Assembly: GCA_903864275.1 (NCBI GenBank)
Contig: CAIPFE010000022.1
Location: forward strand, 1 to 64,000
Reading direction: 5' to 3'
From: an uncultured Mucilaginibacter sp.
GTDB taxonomy: Bacteria > Bacteroidota > Bacteroidia > Sphingobacteriales > Sphingobacteriaceae
Length of the DNA: 64,000 bases
Both the position numbers and the translations under genes were made by a program. Of the stretch, positions 34,754 through 43,515 are shown in pieces (position 1 is the first letter of the stretch; every line of letters begins with the position of its first letter). The notes below the pieces were generated by a model, which worked only from the letters and a program-made list of their open reading frames with translations, had not been told where the DNA came from and ran no database searches.

Positions 34754-36391
34754 CTACAATATCTGCAGGTCTTTCCAGTAAGCATCGCCGGCTTCTTTTC
34801 CGTCAATCAGTACGCGCTGGTATAACCTGATATTGACGGTTTTACCGCGGTAACGGCTTAAATCAACAGATATCTTCTGCCAGTTGATTGAGGGTTGGGT
34901 CCCTTCAATAATTTTATCCAGCACCTGGTCATTATCAATATAAACATTCAACTCCCATGACCGGCTGTGGTCTACGCCTGCGTTAAATGAAAGCGACTTT
35001 TGATGGTTGATCTTTAAAGTTCGTTGTAAAACTACGCCCCGCACCTCATCACGGGGATAGGTGGCCAGTACCTTATTATCCAGGTAGGTTATCCCCCTGA
35101 TACCGGGCATGCCGCCGCCCGCACCACCAAAACCAGCGCGCTGCAGTTCCCAGTCAGCATTCCAGTATTTGGTAAGGTCGGCCAGCTTAAAAAGCTCGGC
35201 GGGCTGGGTTAGCGGTTCCTGTACCGGTATAAATAAGTTATTGCCCGATTGCGTGGCCCCATTTTTTTTAAGCACCTGCAGCCCGAGGGCAACCGTTCTT
35301 TTCGCCAGGCCGGATATGGTTTCATCTACCGGCGGTGTTAAAGCAACGTTTCCCAGCGAATCTCCTTTGATCCTGTCGTGAAACTGGTTCACCAGGTTTA
35401 CCGGAATGGCCTTCATCCCATGCATAGCACCGATAACCGAAGCAGAATTCGCGCCATTGCAATCCGCGTCGGTAAAATCGGCGGCGCCAAAAGCAAGGTT
35501 AACCGTTTTCAAAAAGTCGCCCTGCCCAAACCAAACGCTGGTGGCCACTATCGCGCCATTAGCTACAGCATTATTGGTGGCGGGATACTCCATATGCCAG
35601 CGGTCTTCCACGGCGTCAAATACCTGCCGCGCTGTCTTCCCCTGGTCCGCAAGACGGATCACCATGTCGATACACTGCCGGTATGGCGACTGTGGGCTGA
35701 TCAGTGTTGCCGCTTTACGGACGATCGCCTTTGGGTCTTGTTCGGTAAAGCCCAGGCTAATCATACCTGAAACAAAAACAGCGCCGTCGGCGCCCTCGGC
35801 ATAACCGTTAATGTGGGCGTACTTACGGGCCATCCTGGCTGCCGTGTTTGGCAAGCCTGGCGCCAGCGCGCCGTACACATCCGAACTGAACTGGGGCCCG
35901 ATGGTGAACCACAATTTATTGTATTTGGGATGGCCGGCAGAATCAGCAGCCACTCCCCTTTTCATCAGTAGCCGCGCCTGCTCGCTGGATCCCCATGTGC
36001 CACACGAATTTTGCAGCCATTGTTTACCGAGCTGCTGAACAGTCATATCGATGCCGCAACACTCAAATGCCCTAACCGCCACCATTTCGTAATACCAGTC
36101 ATCATCTACAGTGGAAAACTTCATGGGCTCGGGGTAATCATCAACCCATTTTCGTGAAGCGGTGTTATGTTCAAACTGAAAACCCATAGTCGCGGCGGCC
36201 ATTTGCCCTATCCAAATGGCCTTAACCTTGTCTTGGTAGGATGCGACGCTTAGTTTTAGCGTTGTTGTTGGCCCCGGCCTGGTTTCATGATGTTTGACGG
36301 CTGAACTATTTTGGGAAAAAGTCGCCTGGCCCATTGCCACGAGCAAAAACAAACAACTGGAAAAAAATATTAACTGAGATTTTCTATGCAC
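34754..36391 (-). CDS. Exported ADP-ribosylglycohydrolase-fold protein with C-terminal beta-sandwich
   Basis: 545 aa if the GTG at 36391 is used (VHRKSQLIFFSSCLFLLVAMGQATFSQ), which gives a clean signal peptide; an ATG at 36508 would put the signal peptide at residue 42. The catalytic half carries IWIGQMAAATMGFQFE, STVDDDWYYEMVAVRAFE, EGADGAVFVSGMISLGF and AFGAADFTDADCNGANSASVIGAMHG, the pattern of ADP-ribosylglycohydrolase (ARH/DraG) enzymes. The DD and DxDCN acidic residues bind metal. The last 150 residues form a carbohydrate-binding-like beta-sandwich (NPCBM-like). It is secreted, and the substrate is unknown. It is operonic with the SDR (short gap). Confidence 0.78.
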   Translation of the reverse strand: MHRKSQLIFFSSCLFLLVAMGQATFSQNSSAVKHHETRPGPTTTLKLSVASYQDKVKAIWIGQMAAATMGFQFEHNTASRKWVDDYPEPMKFSTVDDDWYYEMVAVRAFECCGIDMTVQQLGKQWLQNSCGTWGSSEQARLLMKRGVAADSAGHPKYNKLWFTIGPQFSSDVYGALAPGLPNTAARMARKYAHINGYAEGADGAVFVSGMISLGFTEQDPKAIVRKAATLISPQSPYRQCIDMVIRLADQGKTARQVFDAVEDRWHMEYPATNNAVANGAIVATSVWFGQGDFLKTVNLAFGAADFTDADCNGANSASVIGAMHGMKAIPVNLVNQFHDRIKGDSLGNVALTPPVDETISGLAKRTVALGLQVLKKNGATQSGNNLFIPVQEPLTQPAELFKLADLTKYWNADWELQRAGFGGAGGGMPGIRGITYLDNKVLATYPRDEVRGVVLQRTLKINHQKSLSFNAGVDHSRSWELNVYIDNDQVLDKIIEGTQPSINWQKISVDLSRYRGKTVNIRLYQRVLIDGKEAGDAYWKDLQIL

Positions 36392-36541
36392 GTCGAACCT
36401 TGGTTTACTGGCAACTGGAAACAAGTTTGAAAGTTCGTGTTTTGTATCGATAAAAAAAAGACGTTTCGGCAACGTTTGGGACGGGCCGGGAATACCAATC
36501 TCCGGCAAGCCGGATTTCCTAAATGAATTTATAAAACCAAA

Positions 36542-37387
36542 TTATTCCGGTTTAGGGGCCAGTTCGCCATACCAATATGCCGCAGTAACGCCGCCGTCCA
36601 TTAAAAAATCGCTCCCGGTAATAAATGCACCGTCCGGTCCCATTAACAGGGCCCCCACAGATCCCACTTCATCGGGAGTTCCTGCCCGCCCCACGGCAGA
36701 GGCCCCGATCATCCGGCGATAGCCATCGCCCCGCGGCCCGCTCAATTCATCCTTTGCCAGCGGCGTTATAATAATTCCCGGACTTATCGTATTGATGCGG
36801 GCGCCCCGCTTACCCCACCTTACCGCTTCTGCCATTACCCGCAGCGAATTGCCTCTTTTGGATATTTGATAAGCGTGCAGCGCATCTTTTACCTGGTCGG
36901 GTTGAACTAAGGGAAGGGATAACAGCTCTTCAACGGGTGCGGTTGCCAGCGCTTTATCCTGTTCTGGCGTCAAAGCAGGCAGGCGATGCCCCGACTGTGA
37001 AGCGATCACCACGCCGGAGCCGCCGCTCTCTATAACTTTGCCAAATTCCTCAAGCACCAGGGCCGTACCATACAGGTCCACTTTAAGTATGGTGGATGGC
37101 GGTGCCTGCGAAGGCGAAACGCCGGCAGCATGGATAAGGCCTGTAATGCCCCCGATTGCAGTGGCAGTATTGATAAGGGATTGAACCGACTGCCGTGATG
37201 ATACATCAACAATAGCAGTGCTCACTTCGAAACCGGCTTCGCTGAGCACTTTTGCAGCAGCATCACTATTTTCCTGCCGGAGATCAGCAAGAAGGATGTG
37301 TTTGCCTGCACCCACCCGCCGAGCAATTGCTTGCCCAATTGAGCCTGCGCCGATGACTACGATAACGTTTACAGATTTATTTTTCAT
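36542..37387 (-). CDS. Short-chain dehydrogenase/reductase
   Basis: 281 aa. Cofactor motif IGAGSIGQAIA (12-22) differs from TGxxxGIG and is like some atypical SDRs. Catalytic Ser in VIASQSGH, then YQISKRG giving YxxxK. The end is SVGALLMGPDGAFITGSDFLMDGGVTAAYWYGEL. The Rossmann acidic D in LLADLRQ suggests NAD(H). The substrate is unknown. Upstream of the ADP-ribosylglycohydrolase-like gene, with which it is probably co-transcribed. Confidence 0.85.
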   Translation of the reverse strand: MKNKSVNVIVVIGAGSIGQAIARRVGAGKHILLADLRQENSDAAAKVLSEAGFEVSTAIVDVSSRQSVQSLINTATAIGGITGLIHAAGVSPSQAPPSTILKVDLYGTALVLEEFGKVIESGGSGVVIASQSGHRLPALTPEQDKALATAPVEELLSLPLVQPDQVKDALHAYQISKRGNSLRVMAEAVRWGKRGARINTISPGIIITPLAKDELSGPRGDGYRRMIGASAVGRAGTPDEVGSVGALLMGPDGAFITGSDFLMDGGVTAAYWYGELAPKPE

Positions 37388-37598
37388 AATTTAATTATTC
37401 ATTACAATCATTGGCTTTTTGATTATTTTTTTCAAAGACCAAAATTACAGATGTATATAAGTTAGCGTTAACGATAATCAAACAAAAAGATAAGAAATTC
37501 AAATAGTGACTATCCTCGCACCGGTCGTAACGATCGAGCAAGCTTCCCGCTAACCTCGCACAAAAAATATTTTGAAAAAAAATTTAAAAAAAATTTGC

Positions 37599-37640
37599 GT
37601 AGTTAAATAACTACATATATATTTGTAGTCAAATAGCTAC
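37599..37640. promoter_or_regulatory. Tandem operators of the ArsR-type regulator
   Basis: GTAGTTAAATAACTAC (37599-37614) and GTAGTCAAATAGCTAC (37625-37640), two 16-bp palindromes 26 bp apart, the second ending 3 bp before the ATG at 37644. Such placement is typical of autorepression. Confidence 0.75.
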
Positions 37641-37643
37641 ACG

Positions 37644-37976
37644 ATGAATTTAAGAAGAGACGTATTCCAGGCCATAGCAGACCCGACAAGGAGGGCGATA
37701 CTGCTATTGGTAGCAGCGCAATCCCTGACGGCAGGCGCAATTGCGGCAAACTTTGGCACAGCAAGACCGACAGTTTCAAAACACTTACAAATACTCACCG
37801 AGTGCGAATTGCTTAAACAGGAGCAAAACGGCAGGGAAATTTTTTATCACATAAACGCAAAAAACATGAAACAGGTAGCAGACTTTATTGAACCATTCCG
37901 CAAAATGTGGGATGACAGGTTTAATGTATTAGAAGCTGTAATGAAAGCATACCAAAAGAAAAATAAGGAGCACTAA
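37644..37976 (+). CDS. ArsR-type (DUF-like HTH) transcriptional regulator
   Basis: 110 aa winged helix: [25 protein letters not shown], recognition helix [18 protein letters not shown], wing [14 protein letters not shown], and an C-terminal helix with [12 protein letters not shown]. This is the non-metal SmtB/ArsR subgroup usually paired with SRPBCC genes. The next gene (38083) is such a partner, separated by a long hairpin at 37981-38060. It likely represses its own operon through the palindromes at 37599-37640. Confidence 0.88.
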   Translation: MNLRRDVFQAIADPTRRAILLLVAAQSLTAGAIAANFGTARPTVSKHLQILTECELLKQEQNGREIFYHINAKNMKQVADFIEPFRKMWDDRFNVLEAVMKAYQKKNKEH

Positions 37977-37980
37977 TTTT

Positions 37981-38060
37981 CACGAATGGATACGAATTAC
38001 ACGAATTAATTTTTGCTAATTCTAATTCGTGCAATTCGAAAAAATTCGTGACCATTCGTG
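37981..38060. repeat. 80-bp imperfect inverted repeat between regulator and SRPBCC gene
   Basis: Left arm begins CACGAATGGATACGAATTAC and the right arm ends TTCGTGACCATTCGTG. The arms pair over most of their length (CACGAATGG / CCATTCGTG; ACGAATTA / TAATTCGT). It is a typical Bacteroidota intergenic repeat and may attenuate read-through. Confidence 0.65.
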
Positions 38061-38082
38061 TATAACATAAAAATAAATCATC

Positions 38083-38547
38083 ATGGAACGGAAAACAAAG
38101 ATCAACGCCGAAGACGGCAAACAGGACATCATGATAACGCGGGAGTTTGATTTGCCCCTGGAATTACTTTTTAAGGCATTTGAGGAACCCGAACTTGTTG
38201 CACAATGGATGGGGACTAAAGTGCTGAAACTGGAATGTAAAAAACACGGCAGTTACCAGTTTGAAACGACCGATAATAAGGGAAACAAACACGGTTTCAA
38301 TGGGGTGTTCCATGAGTTCATCCCGAACACAAAGATCATCCGGACATTTGAAATGGACAGTGTGCCATTCGGCGTTCAACTGGAGATAACAGAGTTTGAA
38401 AAACTCACCGATGACACCAGCAAACTGAATATGCATGTGATATATGAATCGGTTGCGCAACGCGACGAGTTGCTGAAACTGCCCTTTGCCCAGGGCCTAA
38501 ACTGGGCGCATAACCGGTTGGAGGAATTATTAAAAACTTTAAAATAA
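38083..38547 (+). CDS. SRPBCC/AHSA1-domain protein
   Basis: 154 aa. IMITREFDLPLELLFKAFEEPELVAQWMG is the classical AHSA1 opening; it is followed by FNGVFHEFIPNTKIIRTFEMD, and the end is QGLNWAHNRLEELLKTLK. Downstream of the ArsR-type regulator and 7 bp before the DoxX gene, so part of that operon. Ligand unknown. Confidence 0.87.
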   Translation: MERKTKINAEDGKQDIMITREFDLPLELLFKAFEEPELVAQWMGTKVLKLECKKHGSYQFETTDNKGNKHGFNGVFHEFIPNTKIIRTFEMDSVPFGVQLEITEFEKLTDDTSKLNMHVIYESVAQRDELLKLPFAQGLNWAHNRLEELLKTLK

Positions 38548-38554
38548 ACTAAAA

Positions 38555-38938
38555 ATGGAAAAGAGAAAGAAAATTTGGTATTGGATAATTACAGGAATAT
38601 TATCCTTTTGTATTTTTTTTGGCGGGCTAACCCAGGCGCTGCTGCTGAAACAGACTGTACAAGGTTTTAAACCCCTTGGGTACCCCCTTTACTTTATTTC
38701 ACTGATCGGTATTTGGAAGATGCTTGGCGTAATTGCCATTCTGGTCCCCAAATTTCCGCTGCTGAAGGAATGGGCCTATGCGGGTATTTTTTTTGTGATG
38801 ACCGGCGCAGTGATCTCGCATATTGCCAGCAATGATGTTAAGGCACAAATAATTTCCCCGGTTGTACTGGCCATTTTTACCGTGTTATCATGGTATTTGA
38901 GGCCCGAGGACAGAAAAATAATTGCAATAAATCAATGA
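38555..38938 (+). CDS. DoxX-like membrane protein
   Basis: 127 aa with four membrane helices (roughly 8-29, 43-65, 72-90 and 97-117). Motifs GFKPLGYPLYFISLIGIWKMLG and LKEWAYAGIFFVMTGAVISHIA are those of the DoxX_2 group. The family sits in the inner membrane and is often linked to redox or antibiotic response; no function is proven. Operon with 37644 and 38083. Confidence 0.85.
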   Translation: MEKRKKIWYWIITGILSFCIFFGGLTQALLLKQTVQGFKPLGYPLYFISLIGIWKMLGVIAILVPKFPLLKEWAYAGIFFVMTGAVISHIASNDVKAQIISPVVLAIFTVLSWYLRPEDRKIIAINQ

Positions 38939-38971
38939 GCATTTTTTTACCGGAACGTCAGTTGCAGCTTC

Positions 38972-38989
38972 TCCCGATAGCTATCGGGA
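38972..38989. repeat. Palindrome TCCCGATAGCTATCGGGA
   Basis: A perfect 18-bp palindrome in the gap between the DoxX-like gene and the VOC gene; a related CCCGATAGCTACCGG lies in the terminator loop near 7490. It may be a small repeat family or a terminator stem. Confidence 0.55.
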
Positions 38990-39057
38990 CGGACTTCCGA
39001 TCTTACCTACTTTCGGACTAATCAAAATAAATTTATTAACCATAAAAAACAACAATC

Positions 39058-39492
39058 ATGGCAAGCGTAGCAATTTATTTAAATTTTATGGGCAATGCGG
39101 AAGAAGCATTTAACCATTACAAAAAGGTTTTCGGGGCAGAATTTTCCGCTCCGCTAATACGGTTCAAAGACGCACCGTCAAACCCCGGGGCGCCACCACT
39201 GCCGGCAGCCGACCAAAACAAAGTAGCGCATGTGGCCCTGCCTATACTCGGAGGTGTTCAAATCATGGCAACGGATATGCTGGAAAGCATGGGGCAAAAA
39301 TTGATTGAAGGGAACAACTTTACAATCAGTTTGAGCCCCGACACCAAAGAGGAAGCCGACAGGCTGTACAGCGGGCTATCAGAAGGGTCAACAGACGGAA
39401 TAGCGCCTCATGACGAATTCTGGGGATACTGGGGCTCGTGCAAAGACCGGTTTGGGATCAGCTGGATGTTCAATATTATGAAACAGTGGTAG
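39058..39492 (+). CDS. PhnB/VOC-family protein (copy 1)
   Basis: 144 aa. YLNFMGNAEEAFNHYKKVFGAEF, HVALPILGGVQIMATDMLESMG, EEADRLYSGLSEGS, DEFWGYWGSCKDRFGISWMFN: the PhnB/3-demethylubiquinone-methyltransferase-like VOC subgroup. About 75 percent identical to the protein at 43516. The ligand is unknown. Followed by a hairpin at 39521-39551. Confidence 0.87.
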   Translation: MASVAIYLNFMGNAEEAFNHYKKVFGAEFSAPLIRFKDAPSNPGAPPLPAADQNKVAHVALPILGGVQIMATDMLESMGQKLIEGNNFTISLSPDTKEEADRLYSGLSEGSTDGIAPHDEFWGYWGSCKDRFGISWMFNIMKQW

Positions 39493-39520
39493 AACCGGCA
39501 CATCGGGGAAAGCAGAATTT

Positions 39521-39551
39521 GGGGCTTGTTGGGATAGATTCAACAAGCCCC
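39521..39551 (+). terminator. Terminator hairpin after the VOC gene
   Basis: GGGGCTTGTTG and CAACAAGCCCC form a perfect 11-bp stem around a 9-nt loop; a weak T-run (ATTTTAT) follows a few bases later. Confidence 0.65.
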
Positions 39552-39589
39552 GAACATTTTATAACTTTACAGTACAGAAATAGCATACT

Positions 39590-40186
39590 ATGACAACGAG
39601 CAGCATGAATCCAAAAGTTGACTGGTTTTTTGAAAAAGCCAAACAGTGGCAGGAAGAATACGAGAAACTGAGAATGATCTGCCTCAGCTGCGGGCTGACA
39701 GAAGAATTGAAGTGGGGCTGCCCCTGCTATGCCTTGAACAATCAAAACATAGTTTTAATACATGGCTTTAAGGAGTATTGTGCGCTTTTATTTTTCAAAG
39801 GCGCCCTGGTGAATGACCCTGAAGGTATCCTCATCCAGCAAACCAAAGATGTACAATCGGCCCGGCAGATGCGGTTCACCAATATACTCGAAATAGTCGA
39901 CCTGGAACCCGTTGCGAAGGCATACATTCATGAAGCCATTGAAGTGGAAAAGGCCGGTTTAAAGTTGGAACTTAAAAAGACAGAGGACTTTGAAGTTCCC
40001 GCCGAGTTTCAAAGCAAATTAGATCATATTCCCGCGCTGAAAACCGCCTTTGAGGCTTTAACACCGGGAAGACAGCGAGGGTACCTGTTTTATTTTTTGC
40101 AAGCCAAACAATCCAAAACCCGTGAGGCAAGGGTTGAAAAATATATGCCGCAAATTTTGGCTGGGAAGGGGATAGATGATGAATAA
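39590..40186 (+). CDS. YdeI-like/DUF1801-type protein (copy 1)
   Basis: 198 aa. KLRMICLSCGLTEELKWGCPCYALNNQNIVLIHGFKEYCALLFFKGALVNDP is the DUF1801/YdhG-YdeI domain opening. The C-terminal half has the LTPGRQRGYLFYFLQAKQSKTREARVEKYMPQILAGKG motif of the YdeI extension. The family is implicated in cationic peptide tolerance in Bacillus, but here only the domain is seen. Paralogue at 42872. Confidence 0.88.
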   Translation: MTTSSMNPKVDWFFEKAKQWQEEYEKLRMICLSCGLTEELKWGCPCYALNNQNIVLIHGFKEYCALLFFKGALVNDPEGILIQQTKDVQSARQMRFTNILEIVDLEPVAKAYIHEAIEVEKAGLKLELKKTEDFEVPAEFQSKLDHIPALKTAFEALTPGRQRGYLFYFLQAKQSKTREARVEKYMPQILAGKGIDDE

Positions 40187-40314
40187 AGTAATGGGAAAAG
40201 CACTTTTGTGCTACATTTGAATGGCTGAAACCTGGTTCAATCACAAAAAAAAACGGTTACGATAACAGCGAGATAACAAGCGCTCGACAATGCATATTCT
40301 CAAATAATACATCG

Positions 40315-40881
40315 ATGGCAACAGGCAGATTTAAAATAACCATACACATGGTTTCAAGTCTTGACGGCTATATCGCAAAAAAAGACAATAGCGTTTCGTG
40401 GTTCGAGACAGCCGACGATTACGAGAAAGGCGTTACTGTTACTCAACAGGAAGCGCAGGAGTTTCTTAAAACGATAGATTGCTATGTAATGGGTTCGCGG
40501 ACTTATGAACTAGCTCTGGAACTTTCAAAAGCTTATGGTTGGGTTTACGGAGATGTGCCAACTATTATATTAACCCACAGAAAACTACCTGTTAACAGGC
40601 CGAATATCGAATTATATTCGGGCGACCTGGACAAACTTGTAAACGAACGGTTAAAACCAAACTATAAAAATATTTGGGTTGTAGGTGGCGCTCTGCTTGT
40701 TAAAGATTTCATTCGTTCAGGCCTGGCCGACGAAATTAGGCAATCAATTCTACCCATTATTTTGGGTGATGGATTACCTTTTTATGACCAGGTAGGGCAA
40801 GAACAAGCACTACATCTAAAAAATGTAACGGCCTACAAAAACGGAATGGTGGAACTGGTGTATGAAATAAGAAATGGGTAG
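40315..40881 (+). CDS. Dihydrofolate reductase-like protein (RibD C-terminal domain)
   Basis: 188 aa. Opens FKITIHMVSSLDGYIAKKDNSVSWF, then YVMGSRTYE, then IWVVGGALLVKDFIRSGLADEIRQSILPIILGDGLPF, the RibD_C/DHFR-like fold with its NADPH-binding GGxxL segment. It is not a true FolA (too divergent). Its substrate is unknown; such genes are often drug-resistance-annotated without proof. Confidence 0.87.
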   Translation: MATGRFKITIHMVSSLDGYIAKKDNSVSWFETADDYEKGVTVTQQEAQEFLKTIDCYVMGSRTYELALELSKAYGWVYGDVPTIILTHRKLPVNRPNIELYSGDLDKLVNERLKPNYKNIWVVGGALLVKDFIRSGLADEIRQSILPIILGDGLPFYDQVGQEQALHLKNVTAYKNGMVELVYEIRNG

Positions 40882-41015
40882 GTGATTTTATTTAAACGGG
40901 GTGCTTAAATTGTTGTGCTTCCAGGTGGTATATTTGGATGGGCGGGGGTAGTAAATTAATGATTGATAAGTCCCGTTCAAAAAGTAAAATTACCTTTTCA
41001 TAAAACATAAGCCAG

Positions 41016-41726
41016 ATGCCTGCAACAATTAGCCCACAAATCAAAACTGTGATGGATCAGATCATTTCTTGTTTTGAAAATTCAACACCTGTAATTCAAT
41101 ATAATTCTGTTGTAAATTTGGACGACGGGCGGGGTTATACCTGCGGCAAAGCAGGCTTTACCACTGCCGACGGAGATGCATTAGGGGTCGTCACCCGGTA
41201 TAATCATGGGCCCATAATGCAAGTAGTTCCTGTTCTGCAAAAGCTTCAGCAGCAAAATTCAGATAACGTTCAAGCACTCGACGCAGTTGGATTCAGCCAG
41301 CTTTGGGTAAATGCATGCAGCGACCCAGCCTTTATAAAAGCACAGGATGATGTTTGCGATGCAGAGTACTTTACGCCGGCTTATAACTTAGCCACGCAAT
41401 ACAAATGCGATTCGAATTTAGGTGTGCTGTGCTTCTACGATACAGCCGTAGAGCATGGTGCTGGTGGTGGCCCGGATTCGCTGCAGGATATCATCAAGAG
41501 AACGCTGAACGGCGGGCAAGACTTAGATTTAACCGCATTCCTGGTTACAAGAAAAGCTGTTTTGGAAAATCCGCAAGATCCCACCACAACAGAGGCCTGG
41601 CGCGAATCGATAGACCGTGTGAACGTTCTTTTAAAATTCGTGGCTGACGATAATTGGGACTTAAAAACCCCGATTACTTTCACTGTTTTTGGCGATGGTT
41701 ATACCATACCTGTGGCAACAGCCTGA
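41016..41726 (+). CDS. GH46 chitosanase-like protein lacking the catalytic Glu
   Basis: 236 aa, close to GH46 enzymes in pattern: IQYNSVVNLDDGRGYTCGKAGFTTADGDALGVVTRYN, AQDDVCDAEYFTPA, LCFYDTAVEHGAGGGPDSLQDIIKRT and TEAWRESIDRVNVLLKFV. By eye the line up with Bacillus Csn puts Val where the catalytic acid Glu (YAYAE) stands; the second catalytic residue, Asp in ADGD, is kept. No signal peptide is seen, which is odd for a chitosanase. It could be inactive or use another acid. Alignment is from memory. Confidence 0.75.
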   Translation: MPATISPQIKTVMDQIISCFENSTPVIQYNSVVNLDDGRGYTCGKAGFTTADGDALGVVTRYNHGPIMQVVPVLQKLQQQNSDNVQALDAVGFSQLWVNACSDPAFIKAQDDVCDAEYFTPAYNLATQYKCDSNLGVLCFYDTAVEHGAGGGPDSLQDIIKRTLNGGQDLDLTAFLVTRKAVLENPQDPTTTEAWRESIDRVNVLLKFVADDNWDLKTPITFTVFGDGYTIPVATA

Positions 41727-41771
41727 AAGCTGTTTAATGGCTGACAAAAAATGTTCTTTAAAAACAACCCG

Positions 41772-42686
41772 ATGAAAATATTATTTGCATTGATTTTGAG
41801 TACTTTAATGGTTGTTGCCAATGGGCAAACCCCTGCGCCTAAAGAAACCACCGTTTATTACAATTCATTTAGTTGGAGTCCCGATGGTACAAAGCTTTGT
41901 TTTTCGGTCATTGTGATGAAAAATGGGGTTTTCAACGGAAAGCTTTGGGAGATAGGATCGGTTGATATCCGGACCTCAAAGGTGCTTCGCATTACAGATA
42001 ATAACTTCGACGACGATTGGCCCGTTTATTCGCCGGATGGGAAAAAAATAGCGTTCCAGACGGACCGCGACGGAAGCCCCCAGATCTACGTAATGGATGC
42101 CGGTGGAGGGCCACCGCAAAGGCTCAGTAAAAATAATTTTCACGAAATGCATCCCGCATGGTCGCCGGATGGTAAACAGATCATGTTCATCAGCGACCGC
42201 AATGGCAACCAGGAGATATACAAAATGAATACCGATGGCTCCGGCCAAATAAGATTGACCACAAGTCCATACAAAGAGTTTAACCCGGAGTGGTCGCCCG
42301 ACGGTAAAAGGATTGTTTATTATTACGAAAAAGGCGACCGGCATGACCAAATCTATATCGCCGATAATGACGGCAAAAACGCCGTTAAGCTTACCAGCGA
42401 CTCTACCCATAACTATTACCCGGCCTGGTCGGCCGATGGGGTGAGCATTATTTACGGCAGCGGCGGCAAGGTGTGGCAATTGAAGGTGGATAGGCCAAAT
42501 GAAAAACGGGAACTTGTGCCCGGCACGGGTTATGCCAAATATTCGCCCGACGGAAGTAAGATAGCTTTCAAAAAGGGGGACTGGCCATCCAATGAAATTT
42601 GGCTAAGCGACAGCGACGGCAGCAATATGGTGCAGCTGACCGATCCCCAAAAAATGACCGGCCTTTTTATGGCGGGGGCGAAATAA
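41772..42686 (+). CDS. TolB-like PD40 beta-propeller protein, exported
   Basis: 304 aa from the ATG at 41772 (MKILFALILSTLMVVANGQ), a good signal peptide. Five or six PD40/WD40-like repeats with WSPDGK or YSPDGK cores (e.g. FVSPDGKKIAFQTDRDGSPQI, WSPDGKQIMFISDRNGNQEI, WSPDGKRIVYYYEKGDRHDQI), as in TolB and similar propellers. It is likely periplasmic or a surface protein. The partner is unknown. It lies 45 bp after the GH46-like gene. Confidence 0.85.
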   Translation: MKILFALILSTLMVVANGQTPAPKETTVYYNSFSWSPDGTKLCFSVIVMKNGVFNGKLWEIGSVDIRTSKVLRITDNNFDDDWPVYSPDGKKIAFQTDRDGSPQIYVMDAGGGPPQRLSKNNFHEMHPAWSPDGKQIMFISDRNGNQEIYKMNTDGSGQIRLTTSPYKEFNPEWSPDGKRIVYYYEKGDRHDQIYIADNDGKNAVKLTSDSTHNYYPAWSADGVSIIYGSGGKVWQLKVDRPNEKRELVPGTGYAKYSPDGSKIAFKKGDWPSNEIWLSDSDGSNMVQLTDPQKMTGLFMAGAK

Positions 42687-42871
42687 ACTAAACCAGGATA
42701 ACTAAATTGATATGATATGACATCCGGTTTTAATTTAATCGCTTAAATTGCTCTGTAGCCAGGCAACGCGGATCGAAAGAGGGTGCGGGGAGAAAATAAA
42801 ATATTTTTCTAACTTTAATAAGCAGTAACTATCGTTAAATAGCCTTAACACTTGTGACGATGAAACTATAA

Positions 42872-43513
42872 ATGACTAGCATGGATCCCAGGGTTAATAA
42901 TTATATAAGCAAATCTGAAAAGTGGCCAAAAGAATTGGAGCGGTTAAGAATGATCTGTCTCAGCTGCGGGCTTACCGAAGAATTTAAGTGGGATCAGCCT
43001 TGTTATACGTTTCAGCAAAGGAATGTAGTTATATTGGGTGAACTGAAAGACCACTGTGCACTTAGTTTTTTTAAAGGCGCCTTGTTATACGATGCCGAAG
43101 GGATCCTGCTAAAACCGGGGGAGCACACGCAGTCGGGACGATGGATCAAATTCAGTAATGTTCAGCAAATAGTTGAGATGGAACCTATCCTGAAAGCCTA
43201 TATTTATGAAGCTATCGAAGTTGAAAAAGCCGGTTTGAAAGTAATGCTTAAAACCACTGAAGACTTCATTGTTCCCGAAGAGTTTCAAAATAAATTAGAT
43301 GCGATCCCCGCCCTCAGTACTGCTTTTTACGCATTAACGCCCGGCCGGCAACGGGCATACCTGCTGCATTTTGCCGCTCCAAAACAATCCAAAACCCGCG
43401 AGGCAAGAGTTGAAAAATATATACCGCAAATTCTGAGTGGAAAGGGCTTACTTGATGATTACTTACAGGAAGGAAAATTTAAAAAAATTAATAATCATAA
43501 AAAAACAACATAA
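42872..43513 (+). CDS. YdeI-like/DUF1801-type protein (copy 2)
   Basis: 213 aa. Same order of motifs as 39590 (LRMICLSCGLTEEFKWDQPCYTF, ALSFFKGALLYDAEGILLKPGEHTQ, LTPGRQRAYLLHFAAPKQSKTREARVEKYIPQILSGKG), about 70 percent identical by eye. It has a longer basic C-terminal tail (KFKKINNHKKTT). It is 2 bp from the downstream VOC gene and forms a mirror image of the pair at 39058-40186. Confidence 0.87.
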   Translation: MTSMDPRVNNYISKSEKWPKELERLRMICLSCGLTEEFKWDQPCYTFQQRNVVILGELKDHCALSFFKGALLYDAEGILLKPGEHTQSGRWIKFSNVQQIVEMEPILKAYIYEAIEVEKAGLKVMLKTTEDFIVPEEFQNKLDAIPALSTAFYALTPGRQRAYLLHFAAPKQSKTREARVEKYIPQILSGKGLLDDYLQEGKFKKINNHKKTT

Positions 43514-43515
43514 TT

